Shown here: piece by piece, positions 8,473 to 17,151 of the stretch
Layout: each line of letters starts with the position of its first letter
How positions within the stretch are numbered: position 1 is the stretch's first letter
Made by a program: the position numbers and the translations under genes
DNA from: Phycicoccus avicenniae
GTDB lineage: Bacteria > Actinomycetota > Actinomycetes > Actinomycetales > Dermatophilaceae
Direction of reading: 5' to 3'
Length of the DNA: 64,000 bases
Assembly: GCF_018139485.1 (NCBI RefSeq)
Contig: NZ_JAGSNF010000001.1
Span: 309,156-373,155, forward strand
The notes under the pieces: model-generated
The model's database searches: none
Seen by the model: the letters and a program-made list of their open reading frames with translations, nothing else
Told to the model about the DNA's origin: nothing

Positions 8473-9153
8473 GTGACGACCCCCACCCCGTTCCGGCCCG
8501 TCGTGCTCTTCGACCTCGACGGCACGCTCGTCGACACCATCCCGCTCATCGTCGCCTCGTACCGGCACGCCTTCTTCACGGTGCTCGGCGAGGAGGTCGA
8601 CGAGGCCAGGGCGCGGGCGTGGATCGGCCGGCCCCTCCTCGAGGCCCTCCTCGAGGAGTCCCCGGAGCACGGCCACGCCCTCGACGCGGAGTACCGCCGG
8701 TGGAACCTCGCGAACACCGAGCGGCTCATCCGGCGGGTCGACGGGGTGCCCCGTCTGCTCGCCGACCTCGCCGCGGCGGGGGTCCGCACGGCGGTCGTCA
8801 CCTCCAAGCGCCGCGAGACCGCGGCGCTCGCCCTCGCGGCGGCCGGCATCGAGGACGCCGTCGAGGTCGTCGCCGGGCTCGAGGACACCGCGCGCCACAA
8901 GCCCGCCCCCGACCCGCTGCTCCACGGTGCGGCGGCCCTCGGCGTCGACACCTCCGAGTGCGTCTACGTCGGCGACGCCGTCGTCGACCTGCGCGCCGCG
9001 CGCGCGGCCGGCTGCGCCGCGGTGGCGGTCACGTGGGGCGCCGGCGACCGGGCGGCGCTCGTCGAGGAGGCCCCGGACGCCGTCGTCGACGACGTCACCG
9101 CGCTCGCGGCCGCCCTGCTCGGGACCGGCCCCGACCCCGCTCGTCGGGGCTGA
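8473..9153 (+). CDS. HAD-superfamily phosphatase (phosphoglycolate/pyrophosphatase PpaX-like)
   Basis: The 226-residue protein is a subfamily I HAD hydrolase. The nucleophile motif FDLDGTLVDT places Asp14 and Asp16 as nucleophile and acid; motif II is VVTSKR, motif III KPAPDP and motif IV YVGDAVVDLRAA. The cap between residues 20 and 85 is the small helical type of phosphoglycolate phosphatase and PpaX. Such enzymes dephosphorylate small phosphometabolites or pyrophosphate; the substrate cannot be told from sequence. I chose GTG 8473 because of the upstream -10-like element; ATG 8464 would add three residues. Confidence 0.87.
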   Translation: MTTPTPFRPVVLFDLDGTLVDTIPLIVASYRHAFFTVLGEEVDEARARAWIGRPLLEALLEESPEHGHALDAEYRRWNLANTERLIRRVDGVPRLLADLAAAGVRTAVVTSKRRETAALALAAAGIEDAVEVVAGLEDTARHKPAPDPLLHGAAALGVDTSECVYVGDAVVDLRAARAAGCAAVAVTWGAGDRAALVEEAPDAVVDDVTALAAALLGTGPDPARRG

Positions 9154-9225
9154 TGGGGCGGGTGTGACTCGTGAGTCGGCCGCGTCGGCGGATGTCCAGC
9201 CGACACGCGGTGGAGCCGTCCAGGG

Positions 9226-9257
9226 GAATGACAGCCGTGTCATTCGGCCGGTACAGT
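9226..9257 (+). promoter_or_regulatory. Promoter with overlapping palindromic operator before the DUF3263 gene
   Basis: A perfect inverted repeat, GAATGACA and TGTCATTC around GCCG (9226-9245), covers a -35-like ATGACA (9228-9233). An 18-base spacer leads to the -10 TACAGT (9252-9257). A dimeric repressor bound here would block RNA polymerase. I do not recognise the regulator. Confidence 0.6.
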
Positions 9258-9299
9258 GAGCGCGAGCCGCAGCACACAACCGAAGGGTCGAGGACAACC

Positions 9300-9587
9300 G
9301 TGAGCGCCGCGTCCGAACAGGTCACCACCGTCGCACCGGGTCTCTCCGAGCGCGACCGGGAGATCCTGGCGTTCGAGCGCCAGTGGTGGAAGTACGCCGG
9401 CTCCAAGGAGACGGCGATCAAGGAGCTCTTCGACATGAGCTCCACGCGCTACTACCAGGTGCTCAACGCCCTCATCGACAACCCCGTCGCGCTCGCCCAC
9501 GACCCGATGCTCGTCAAGCGCCTCCGGCGGCTGCGCGCCAGCCGCCAGCGGGCCCGCTCGGCCCGCCGCCTCGGCATGGAGCCCTGA
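9300..9587 (+). CDS. DUF3263 family small HTH-like protein
   Basis: The 95-residue basic protein carries the actinobacterial DUF3263 domain: LSERDREILAFERQWWKYAG near residue 16, then ETAIKELFDMSSTRYYQVLNALI, which reads as a helix-turn-helix (sigma-70 region 4-like) segment. The tail is arginine-rich. Function is unknown; DNA or RNA polymerase binding is a guess from the fold. The GTG start has a GAGGA ribosome site. Its promoter overlaps a palindrome, and a strong hairpin follows the stop, so it is a separately regulated single gene. Confidence 0.85.
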   Translation: MSAASEQVTTVAPGLSERDREILAFERQWWKYAGSKETAIKELFDMSSTRYYQVLNALIDNPVALAHDPMLVKRLRRLRASRQRARSARRLGMEP

Positions 9588-9609
9588 CACCGGCCCCCCA
9601 GAGCCAGTG

Positions 9610-9643
9610 ACGCCCGTCCGTGAGGGAAGCCGGACGGGCGTCG
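9610..9643 (+). terminator. Hairpin terminator after the DUF3263 gene
   Basis: A perfect 12-bp stem GACGCCCGTCCG/CGGACGGGCGTC with a 10-base loop lies 22 bases after the stop. No U tract follows. Confidence 0.75.
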
Positions 9644-9700
9644 CTGTGGGTGCGGGTCGGCGCGTGCGGCATCGGTGCCGTCCGCCCCGGAACCGCCCGG

Positions 9701-10285
9701 TCAGATCTCGGGGTCGGGGAACTCCGTCGGCCAGCCCTTCTTCGCGAGCTGGTCGCGCACCCGCTGCAGGTCGTCACGGCTCGGCTCGACGTGGGTGTAC
9801 GAGGTGATCATCGCGGCGATGTCCTCCGGCCCCGCCGGGCTGACGTCGGCCTTGCGCAGCGCCTTGGCCACCTTCTTCACCTCGGACCGGGTGAGCCGGC
9901 GCTCGAGGAGGGCCAGCAGCGGCAGGTAGTCGTGCTCGGGGACGCCTCCGGGGTAGCCCTCGCGCAGCCAGTGCACGATCCGGGCCAGCGGGCTGCCCTC
10001 CCGGGGGGTGTCGTCCTCGTCCTCCGCCGCGCCGCCGAGCGGCCACCCGCCGAGGGCGAGCCGGGCCGAGACGGTCCGCACGTCGGACTCCTCGGGGACG
10101 AGGGCCCGCAGCGCGGTCCCCGAGAGGATCCCCTCGTCCGCGAACCGGCGGAGGAGGTCGTGGGTCGCCTCGGTGCCCATGCGCTCCTGGAGGATCGAGG
10201 CGAGCGCCGCCGCCTCGGTGTCGGCGACGCCGTCGGGGAACCCCGCCCGGACCCAGGCGAGGACGTCGGTCGAGAGCTGCGCCAT
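9701..10285 (-). CDS. Tandem DUF3349 protein
   Basis: The 194-residue protein contains two DUF3349 units, residues about 4-80 and 100-190, each with the pattern W-hydrophobic-R-x-G-[FY]-P-x-GV (VLAWVRAGFPDGVADTE and IVHWLREGYPGGVPEHD). A hydrophilic acidic linker (AAEDEDDTPREGS) separates them. DUF3349 is a small helical actinobacterial domain without known function. It begins 3 bases after the preceding small membrane gene, which follows the phosphate transporter, so the three are probably one operon and a link to phosphate uptake is possible. Confidence 0.82.
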   Translation of the reverse strand: MAQLSTDVLAWVRAGFPDGVADTEAAALASILQERMGTEATHDLLRRFADEGILSGTALRALVPEESDVRTVSARLALGGWPLGGAAEDEDDTPREGSPLARIVHWLREGYPGGVPEHDYLPLLALLERRLTRSEVKKVAKALRKADVSPAGPEDIAAMITSYTHVEPSRDDLQRVRDQLAKKGWPTEFPDPEI

Positions 10286-10288
10286 CGC

Positions 10289-10588
10289 TCAGCCCTCGTC
10301 GACGAGCGTCGGGAGCACCGGGTCGAAGACGACCTCCTTGCCGAAGCCGCCGGCGACGACGACCGTGATGCCGAGGGCGACCCCGGCGACGACGACGGCG
10401 AAGCAGAGGCCGGCGAGGAGGCGGCCGACCGGGTGCGGCGGCGCCTGCTGGACCTCGGCGTCGCCCCCGGCCCCGTAGGCCATGGCGCGGATGCCGAGCG
10501 CGAAGACGGCCGGCATCCCGGCGCCGAGGACCAGCCCGACGAGCAGGACCTGGAGCGCTCCCTCGAGCGCGAACTCGATGTTGTGCAC
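10289..10588 (-). CDS. Small two-helix membrane protein
   Basis: The 99-residue protein has two hydrophobic helices, residues about 10-35 (LQVLLVGLVLGAGMPAVFAL) and 57-80, with a short polar loop between. I do not recognise a family. It lies 31 bases downstream of the phosphate transporter gene and 3 bases upstream of the DUF3349 gene; such small membrane proteins are often found beside PiT transporters in actinobacteria, which suggests an accessory role. That role is inferred only from position. Confidence 0.7.
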   Translation of the reverse strand: MHNIEFALEGALQVLLVGLVLGAGMPAVFALGIRAMAYGAGGDAEVQQAPPHPVGRLLAGLCFAVVVAGVALGITVVVAGGFGKEVVFDPVLPTLVDEG

Positions 10589-10619
10589 GGGTCGTCCTTC
10601 CGGTGGACGTGCGGTGGGG

Positions 10620-11837
10620 TCAGTGGACGTTCTTGCGGGAGCGTTGCGGACGGGCGCCGCCGTCCCACTCCTCGTTGACGTTGTGGGCGTTGATCGGCGC
10701 CTGCCGCGAGCGGTGGTACATCCACCCGGCGAGGCCCGCGAGGACGAGGAAGACGACGATGCCGCCGAGCGCCCCGCCGAGGGCGTTGCCGACGACGTAC
10801 ATGAGCGCGCCGACGAGCCCGGCCGAGGGGAGCGTGATCGCCCACGCGGCCACCATCCGCCCGGCGACGCTCCACCGCACCTGGGCTCCCGGGCGTCCGA
10901 CGCCGGAGCCGAGGATCGAGCCGGTGGCGACGTGCGTCGTCGACAGGGCGAAGCCGAGGTGGCTCGAGGAGAGGATGACCGCCGCGGAGCTCGACTCGGC
11001 TGCCATGCCCTGGGCGGGGGAGATCTCGATGAGCCCCTTGCCGAGAGTGCGGATGATCCGCCAGCCGCCGAGGTAGGTGCCGAGGGCGATGGCGGCGGCG
11101 GCCGACACCTTGACCCACAGCGGGATCGCCTCGAGGTCGGTCCACTGCCCGGCCGCGATGAGCGCGAGGGTCATCACGCCCATCGTCTTCTGGGCGTCGT
11201 TCGTGCCGTGGGCGAGGGAGACGAGCGAGGCGCTGCCGATCTGGCCCCACCGGAACCCCCGTTGGCGGTAGCGGTCGGCGACCCCCGACGTGATCCGGAA
11301 GACCAGCCACGTCCCGACGGCGGCGACCGCGATGGCGATGGCCGGCGAGATGAGGGCCGGCAGGAGGATCTTGCCGACGACGCCGTCGAGCTTCGTCCCG
11401 TCGCCGGTCCAGTTGACCCCGCTGACGCCGAGGCCGGCGAGCGTCGAGCCGACGAGCCCGCCGAGGAGGGCGTGCGACGAGCTCGACGGCAGGCCGTAGA
11501 GCCACGTGAAGAGGTTCCACACGATGCCGCCGACGAGGCCCGCGAGCACGATGAGCAGGAGGTTCTCCCCGCCGCCGGCGAGCAGCTCGGCCCGCGGGGC
11601 GCCGTCGCTGTTCTGCAGGTTGACGACGGCGTTGGTCACCGTGAGCGCGACCTCGACGGACAGGAAGGCCCCGACGAGGTTGAGGACCGCGGACAGCGCG
11701 ACGGCCACCTTGGGGCGCAGCGCCCCGGTGGCGATCGAGGTCGCCATGGCGTTGCCGGTGTCGTGGAAGCCGTTCGTGAAGTCGAAGGCCAGTGCGGTCA
11801 CGATGACGAGCACGAGGATGAGGGTCGCTGCGTCCAC
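10620..11837 (-). CDS. pit: Low-affinity inorganic phosphate transporter, PiT family
   Basis: The 405-residue integral membrane protein has the PiT signature twice: FTNGFHDTGNAMATS near residue 20 and SLAHGTNDAQKTMGV past the middle. The inverted duplication of the family is visible. It cotransports phosphate, often as the neutral metal-phosphate complex, with protons. The GTG start lies 8 bases after CATGAT. No DUF47 (PhoU-like) partner gene is present; instead a two-helix protein and a tandem DUF3349 protein follow. Confidence 0.95.
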   Translation of the reverse strand: MDAATLILVLVIVTALAFDFTNGFHDTGNAMATSIATGALRPKVAVALSAVLNLVGAFLSVEVALTVTNAVVNLQNSDGAPRAELLAGGGENLLLIVLAGLVGGIVWNLFTWLYGLPSSSSHALLGGLVGSTLAGLGVSGVNWTGDGTKLDGVVGKILLPALISPAIAIAVAAVGTWLVFRITSGVADRYRQRGFRWGQIGSASLVSLAHGTNDAQKTMGVMTLALIAAGQWTDLEAIPLWVKVSAAAAIALGTYLGGWRIIRTLGKGLIEISPAQGMAAESSSAAVILSSSHLGFALSTTHVATGSILGSGVGRPGAQVRWSVAGRMVAAWAITLPSAGLVGALMYVVGNALGGALGGIVVFLVLAGLAGWMYHRSRQAPINAHNVNEEWDGGARPQRSRKNVH

Positions 11838-11988
11838 GAGCGACCATCATGGGGTCGACACCTGCGCATCACCACATCGGTGTCCCGCGTTCACCGGATG
11901 TTCACCCGGGAGGGCGCGGGTGCGAGGCCGGCGGCCACGCCCGGCCACGTCCGGCGACGCGGCGAGGCGGGTCTGGCATCGTGGCCGG

Positions 11989-12453
11989 ATGACGGAACTG
12001 GACTGGAGCACCCCCGAGGGCCTCGCCGCGATCGAGGCCCACCTCGCCGGACGGATCGAGGGCTGGCGGTCCCCGGTCGCGTGGGCGGTCGGCATCTCGC
12101 CCGCGACGTCGTCGCCGGAGTGGGTGTTCCCGCACGTCAACACCCCGGGCGGCACGCACGGGCTGTCGGCCGTCGTCCTCGCGACCGTCCTGGGCCACGA
12201 GGGCGGGTCGGAGACGCTCACCGTCTCGCACGCCGACCTCGAGGCGGCCGTCGACTCCCTCGCCCCCGCCGAGGCGGCCGCCGACCGGTCGCACCCGAAC
12301 CTCGTCGCGTGGCGCGAGGTGCTCCACGAGCTCGAGGGCAACCCGTTCCGGGAGGCGGTCGCGGTCTTCGTCGGCGACCTCGACGACCCGGTGTCCTCGG
12401 AGGCCGACGCCTCGATGCGGCTCACCTTCGAGGACGTCGACCCGGTGCTCTGA
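11989..12453 (+). CDS. Hypothetical protein
   Basis: The 154-residue acidic soluble protein begins with MTELDWSTPEGLAAIEAHLAG. The ATG sits 6 bases after CATCGT, in keeping with a leaderless start. Codon use is normal for the genome, with a strong third-position GC bias, so it is coding. No signal peptide, membrane helix or recognised motif is present. It stands alone between the phosphate transporter (divergent) and groEL. I do not recognise it. Confidence 0.72.
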   Translation: MTELDWSTPEGLAAIEAHLAGRIEGWRSPVAWAVGISPATSSPEWVFPHVNTPGGTHGLSAVVLATVLGHEGGSETLTVSHADLEAAVDSLAPAEAAADRSHPNLVAWREVLHELEGNPFREAVAVFVGDLDDPVSSEADASMRLTFEDVDPVL

Positions 12454-12469
12454 GCCCGTCACGACGCCG

Positions 12470-12496
12470 TTTGCACTCTCGGGGGGAGAGTGCCAA
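12470..12496 (+). promoter_or_regulatory. CIRCE operator 1 (HrcA binding) of groEL
   Basis: TTTGCACTC, nine bases, then GAGTGCCAA matches the CIRCE consensus TTAGCACTC-N9-GAGTGCTAA closely. It overlaps a likely -35 (TTGCAC, 12471-12476), with AATAAT 18 bases downstream as -10. HrcA bound here represses until heat shock. Confidence 0.9.
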
Positions 12497-12505
12497 TAAT
12501 GAGCC

Positions 12506-12532
12506 TTGGCACTCTCACGTCGAGAGTGACAG
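12506..12532 (+). promoter_or_regulatory. CIRCE operator 2 of groEL
   Basis: TTGGCACTC-N9-GAGTGACAG is a second CIRCE element, 9 bases after the first. The left half is consensus-like; the right half has two changes, so it is probably weaker. Confidence 0.82.
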
Positions 12533-12575
12533 AACTGACCGGCCCGGTGAGGGTCGGGACGTCACGGCGACGTGA

Positions 12576-14276
<1,701 letters not shown>

Positions 14277-14302
14277 GCCCCTGACGCACCACGCCTGCAC
14301 GA

Positions 14303-14340
14303 CCGACGGGCGGTCCTCCTCCGGGAGGGCCGCCCGTCGG
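14303..14340 (+). terminator. Strong hairpin terminator after groEL
   Basis: An 11-bp perfect stem (CCGACGGGCGG/CCGCCCGTCGG) is extended across one T-G pair by five more pairs, with a TCCG loop, 27 bases after the groEL stop. Confidence 0.8.
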
Positions 14341-14415
14341 CACGTCCGGGCTGGGTGGGTGGCCGTCGGTCGCATCCGTGCCTCGCGAGCCGCCCGAGGG
14401 CTCCCGAGCCCGCTG

Positions 14416-14529
14416 CAGCGGGCTCGCGAACACCGACCCGGCTCGCGGGCGCCGACCCGGCTCGCGGGCCTCGACCCGAACCGTGACCGCGGACCCGGCT
14501 CGCGGGCGCCGACCCTGCTCGTCGGAGCT
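14416..14529. repeat. 19-bp tandem repeat, six units
   Basis: Units begin at 14416, 14435, 14454, 14473, 14492 and 14511, exactly 19 bases apart. The core unit reads GACCCGGCTCGCGGGCGCC; units 2, 3 and 5 are nearly identical and the others diverged. The period is not a multiple of three and no gene covers it. It fills much of the 333-base gap between groEL and the PhoD gene; the rest of that gap holds the groEL hairpin and, at 14598-14603, a CAGGAT leaderless -10 for the next gene. Confidence 0.8.
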
Positions 14530-14609
14530 CGGACCCGGCGAGAGGAGGCGGTCGTACAGGCGCCGGCCCTTCACAGCACGGACCCAGCGGGAGCGGGCAG
14601 GATGGGCGG

Positions 14610-16379
14610 ATGAGCCATGCCGCCCCCTCGAGCGACGACGACCCGCTCCTCCTCGGCCCCCTCCTCCGGTACGTCGACGAGACCTCGGCGACCGTGTGGG
14701 TCCGCACGCGGGACGCCGCGACCGTCACCGTGACCCGGGCCGGGCAGGCGTGGAGCGTGCCGACCTTCGGGGTCCACGGCTCGCACTACGCCCTCGTCGT
14801 GTGCGAGGGCCTGGAGCCCGGCTCGGACGAGCCGTACGAGGTCGCCGTCGACGGGCGCACCGTCTGGCCCGCCCCCGGCGCACCGCAGAGCCGGCTGCGC
14901 ACAAGCGACCCGGACCGGCTGCCGTACTTCGCCTTCGGGTCCTGCCGGACGATGGGCAGCCACGACGAGGCCGGCAACGACGTCCACGGGGTCGACGCCC
15001 TGCGCAGCCTCGCCGTCGCCTGGCGGGACGACGCCCGCGCCGGGCGGCCCGACCTGCTGCTCCTCCTCGGCGACCAGGTGTACGCCGACACGACCCCGCA
15101 CCCGGAGCTCGAGGAGTACATGCGCTCCCGGCGCAGCCTCGAGGAGCCGCCGGGCGAGGAGATCAAGGACTACCCGGAGTACGACGAGCTGTACCGGCTC
15201 ACGTGGTCCGACCCGGTCATCCGCTGGGCGCTCTCGACGGTCCCGTCCGCGATGATCTTCGACGACCACGACATCCGGGACGACTGGAACACCTCGTGGT
15301 CCTGGCGGCGGGACATGCGCGCCACGTCGTGGTGGCAGGAGCGGATCGTCTCCGGGCTCGCGGCCTACTGGGTGCACCAGCACATCGGCAACCTCTCCCC
15401 GGCGGAGCTCGCCGAGGAGGAGGTCTTCCGGCTCGTCCTCGAGCACGCCGAGTCGGGAGCCGAGCACGAGGTGGACGTCACCGGCCCTCTCGACGCGCTC
15501 GCCGCGCGCGCGGACGCCGAGCCGGAGACCTACCGCTGGAGCCACACCCGCGAGCTCGGGGAGTCGCTGCTCGTCGTCCTCGACTCCCGGGCGGCCCGCG
15601 ACCTGCGTCCCGACCGCCGCTCGATGCTCGACCGGGTGGAGACCCGCTGGCTCGACGACACCCTGCGCGGTGGCCACCGGCACGTGTTCGTCGGCACCTC
15701 CCTGCCCTTCCTCCTGCCGCCCGGGCTGCACGACCTCGAGGCGATGGACGAGGTCGTCGCCCGCGGGGCCTTCGGCCGGCGCGCGGCGCACGCGGCGGAG
15801 GCGGTGCGTCGGGTCATCGACCTCGAGCACTGGGCCGCCTTCAACGCGGGCTTCGACGAGGTGCTCGCGATGGTCATGAGCCTCGCCCGTGGCGAGCGCG
15901 GACCGGCGCCGGAGACGGTGACCTTCCTCTCCGGCGACGTCCACAACTCCTACTTCGCGGAGGTCACCGGCCCGGCCCAGCACGGCTCGCACGCGCGGAT
16001 CGTGCAGGCCGTCTGCTCGCCGATCCGCAACCCGATGCCCCGCGCCGTCCGGATCGTCATGTCGATGCTCACCCGCTCGCTCGTGCGCCCGATGCGCTTC
16101 CTGGCCTCCCGGTCCGACCGTGTCCCCGACCCGGCCTACCCGTGGACGGTGACGAAGGGGCCGTGGTTCGACAACAACGTCGCCCTCTGCCGGGTGCTGC
16201 CCGAGCGGCTGGAGCTCACGTGGGTCACCGGCGTCGTCCGGGACGACCCGGACCACCCGGAGCTGCGCGAGGTCGCCGCCGTGCGCGTCGAGGGCTCGGC
16301 CGTCACGGCGACCGAGGGCCGGGACGGGGTCGAGCCGGACCTGCGGACCGCCGCGGGCGCCGCGGCCCCGGTCGCATAG
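14610..16379 (+). CDS. phoD: PhoD-like metallophosphatase (alkaline phosphatase D family)
   Basis: The 589-residue protein has an N-terminal beta-rich domain (residues about 10-105) and a metallophosphoesterase domain of the PhoD type: FAFGSCRTM (about 110), LLLLGDQVYAD (about 152), MIFDDHDIRDDWN (about 215) and FLSGDVHNSYFAEV (about 440). These supply the iron/calcium ligands. PhoD enzymes hydrolyse phosphodiesters such as teichoic acid or phospholipid head groups. Unlike classical PhoD, no Tat signal is visible, so this member may act inside the cell. The ATG lies 6 bases after CAGGAT. The next gene begins just after its stop, with TAGCGT spanning the stop codon. Confidence 0.87.
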   Translation: MSHAAPSSDDDPLLLGPLLRYVDETSATVWVRTRDAATVTVTRAGQAWSVPTFGVHGSHYALVVCEGLEPGSDEPYEVAVDGRTVWPAPGAPQSRLRTSDPDRLPYFAFGSCRTMGSHDEAGNDVHGVDALRSLAVAWRDDARAGRPDLLLLLGDQVYADTTPHPELEEYMRSRRSLEEPPGEEIKDYPEYDELYRLTWSDPVIRWALSTVPSAMIFDDHDIRDDWNTSWSWRRDMRATSWWQERIVSGLAAYWVHQHIGNLSPAELAEEEVFRLVLEHAESGAEHEVDVTGPLDALAARADAEPETYRWSHTRELGESLLVVLDSRAARDLRPDRRSMLDRVETRWLDDTLRGGHRHVFVGTSLPFLLPPGLHDLEAMDEVVARGAFGRRAAHAAEAVRRVIDLEHWAAFNAGFDEVLAMVMSLARGERGPAPETVTFLSGDVHNSYFAEVTGPAQHGSHARIVQAVCSPIRNPMPRAVRIVMSMLTRSLVRPMRFLASRSDRVPDPAYPWTVTKGPWFDNNVALCRVLPERLELTWVTGVVRDDPDHPELREVAAVRVEGSAVTATEGRDGVEPDLRTAAGAAAPVA

Positions 16380-16388
16380 CGTGACGCC

Positions 16389-17147
16389 ATGACCGCCGAC
16401 GCCGTCCCCGACGTCCTGCCCGCCGCGCGGGTCGAGGCGCTCACGAAGGTCTACGGGTCGGGGGAGACCCGGGTCGTCGCCCTCGACGAGGTCTCGCTCG
16501 ACCTGCACGCCGGCGAGTTCACCGCCGTCATGGGCCGCTCGGGGTCGGGCAAGTCGACCCTCATGCACTGCGCCGCCGGGCTCGACGCCGTGACGTCCGG
16601 GCGGGTGCACGTGGGGGACGTCGACCTCACGACGCTGTCCGAGCGTCGCCTCACCGAGCTGCGGCGGGACCGGGTCGGGTTCGTCTTCCAGGCGTTCAAC
16701 CTCGTGCCGACCCTCACGGCCGAGGAGAACATCCTCCTGCCGCTGTCCATCGCCGGGCGCCGGCCGGACCCCGCGTGGTTCGACGAGGTCGTCGACACCG
16801 TCGGCCTGCGCGACCGGCTCGGTCACCGCCCCGGTGAGCTGTCCGGGGGCCAGCAGCAGCGCGTCGCGTGCGCCCGGGCCCTCGTCGGCCGCCCGGACAT
16901 CGTCTTCGCCGACGAGCCGACGGGCAACCTCGACTCCTCCTCGGGGGCCGAGGTGCTCGGCTTCCTCCGGCGGGCGGTCGACACCCACGGGCAGACCGTC
17001 GTCATGGTGACCCACGACCCGGCGGCCGCGAGCTGGACCGACCGCGTCGTCTTCCTCGCCGACGGCCGCGTCGTCGACGAGCTGCGCGACCCGACGCCCG
17101 AGTCCGTCCTCGAGCGGATGGCCCGGCTCGCCGAGCGCGAGGCCTGA
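16389..17147 (+). CDS. ABC transporter ATP-binding protein (MacB/LolD-type)
   Basis: The 252-residue ATPase has Walker A GRSGSGKSTL, the family-typical Q-loop VFQAFNLVPTLTAEENI, signature LSGGQQQRVACARAL and Walker B IVFADEPTGNLD. This is the MacB/LolD/FtsE-like group that drives mechanotransmission, not import. It lies 4 bases upstream of an FtsX-like permease, its obvious partner. The -10-like TAGCGT (16377-16382) overlaps the phoD stop codon and ends 6 bases before the ATG, so the pair may have its own promoter. Confidence 0.93.
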   Translation: MTADAVPDVLPAARVEALTKVYGSGETRVVALDEVSLDLHAGEFTAVMGRSGSGKSTLMHCAAGLDAVTSGRVHVGDVDLTTLSERRLTELRRDRVGFVFQAFNLVPTLTAEENILLPLSIAGRRPDPAWFDEVVDTVGLRDRLGHRPGELSGGQQQRVACARALVGRPDIVFADEPTGNLDSSSGAEVLGFLRRAVDTHGQTVVMVTHDPAAASWTDRVVFLADGRVVDELRDPTPESVLERMARLAEREA

Positions 17148-17151
17148 CCCG

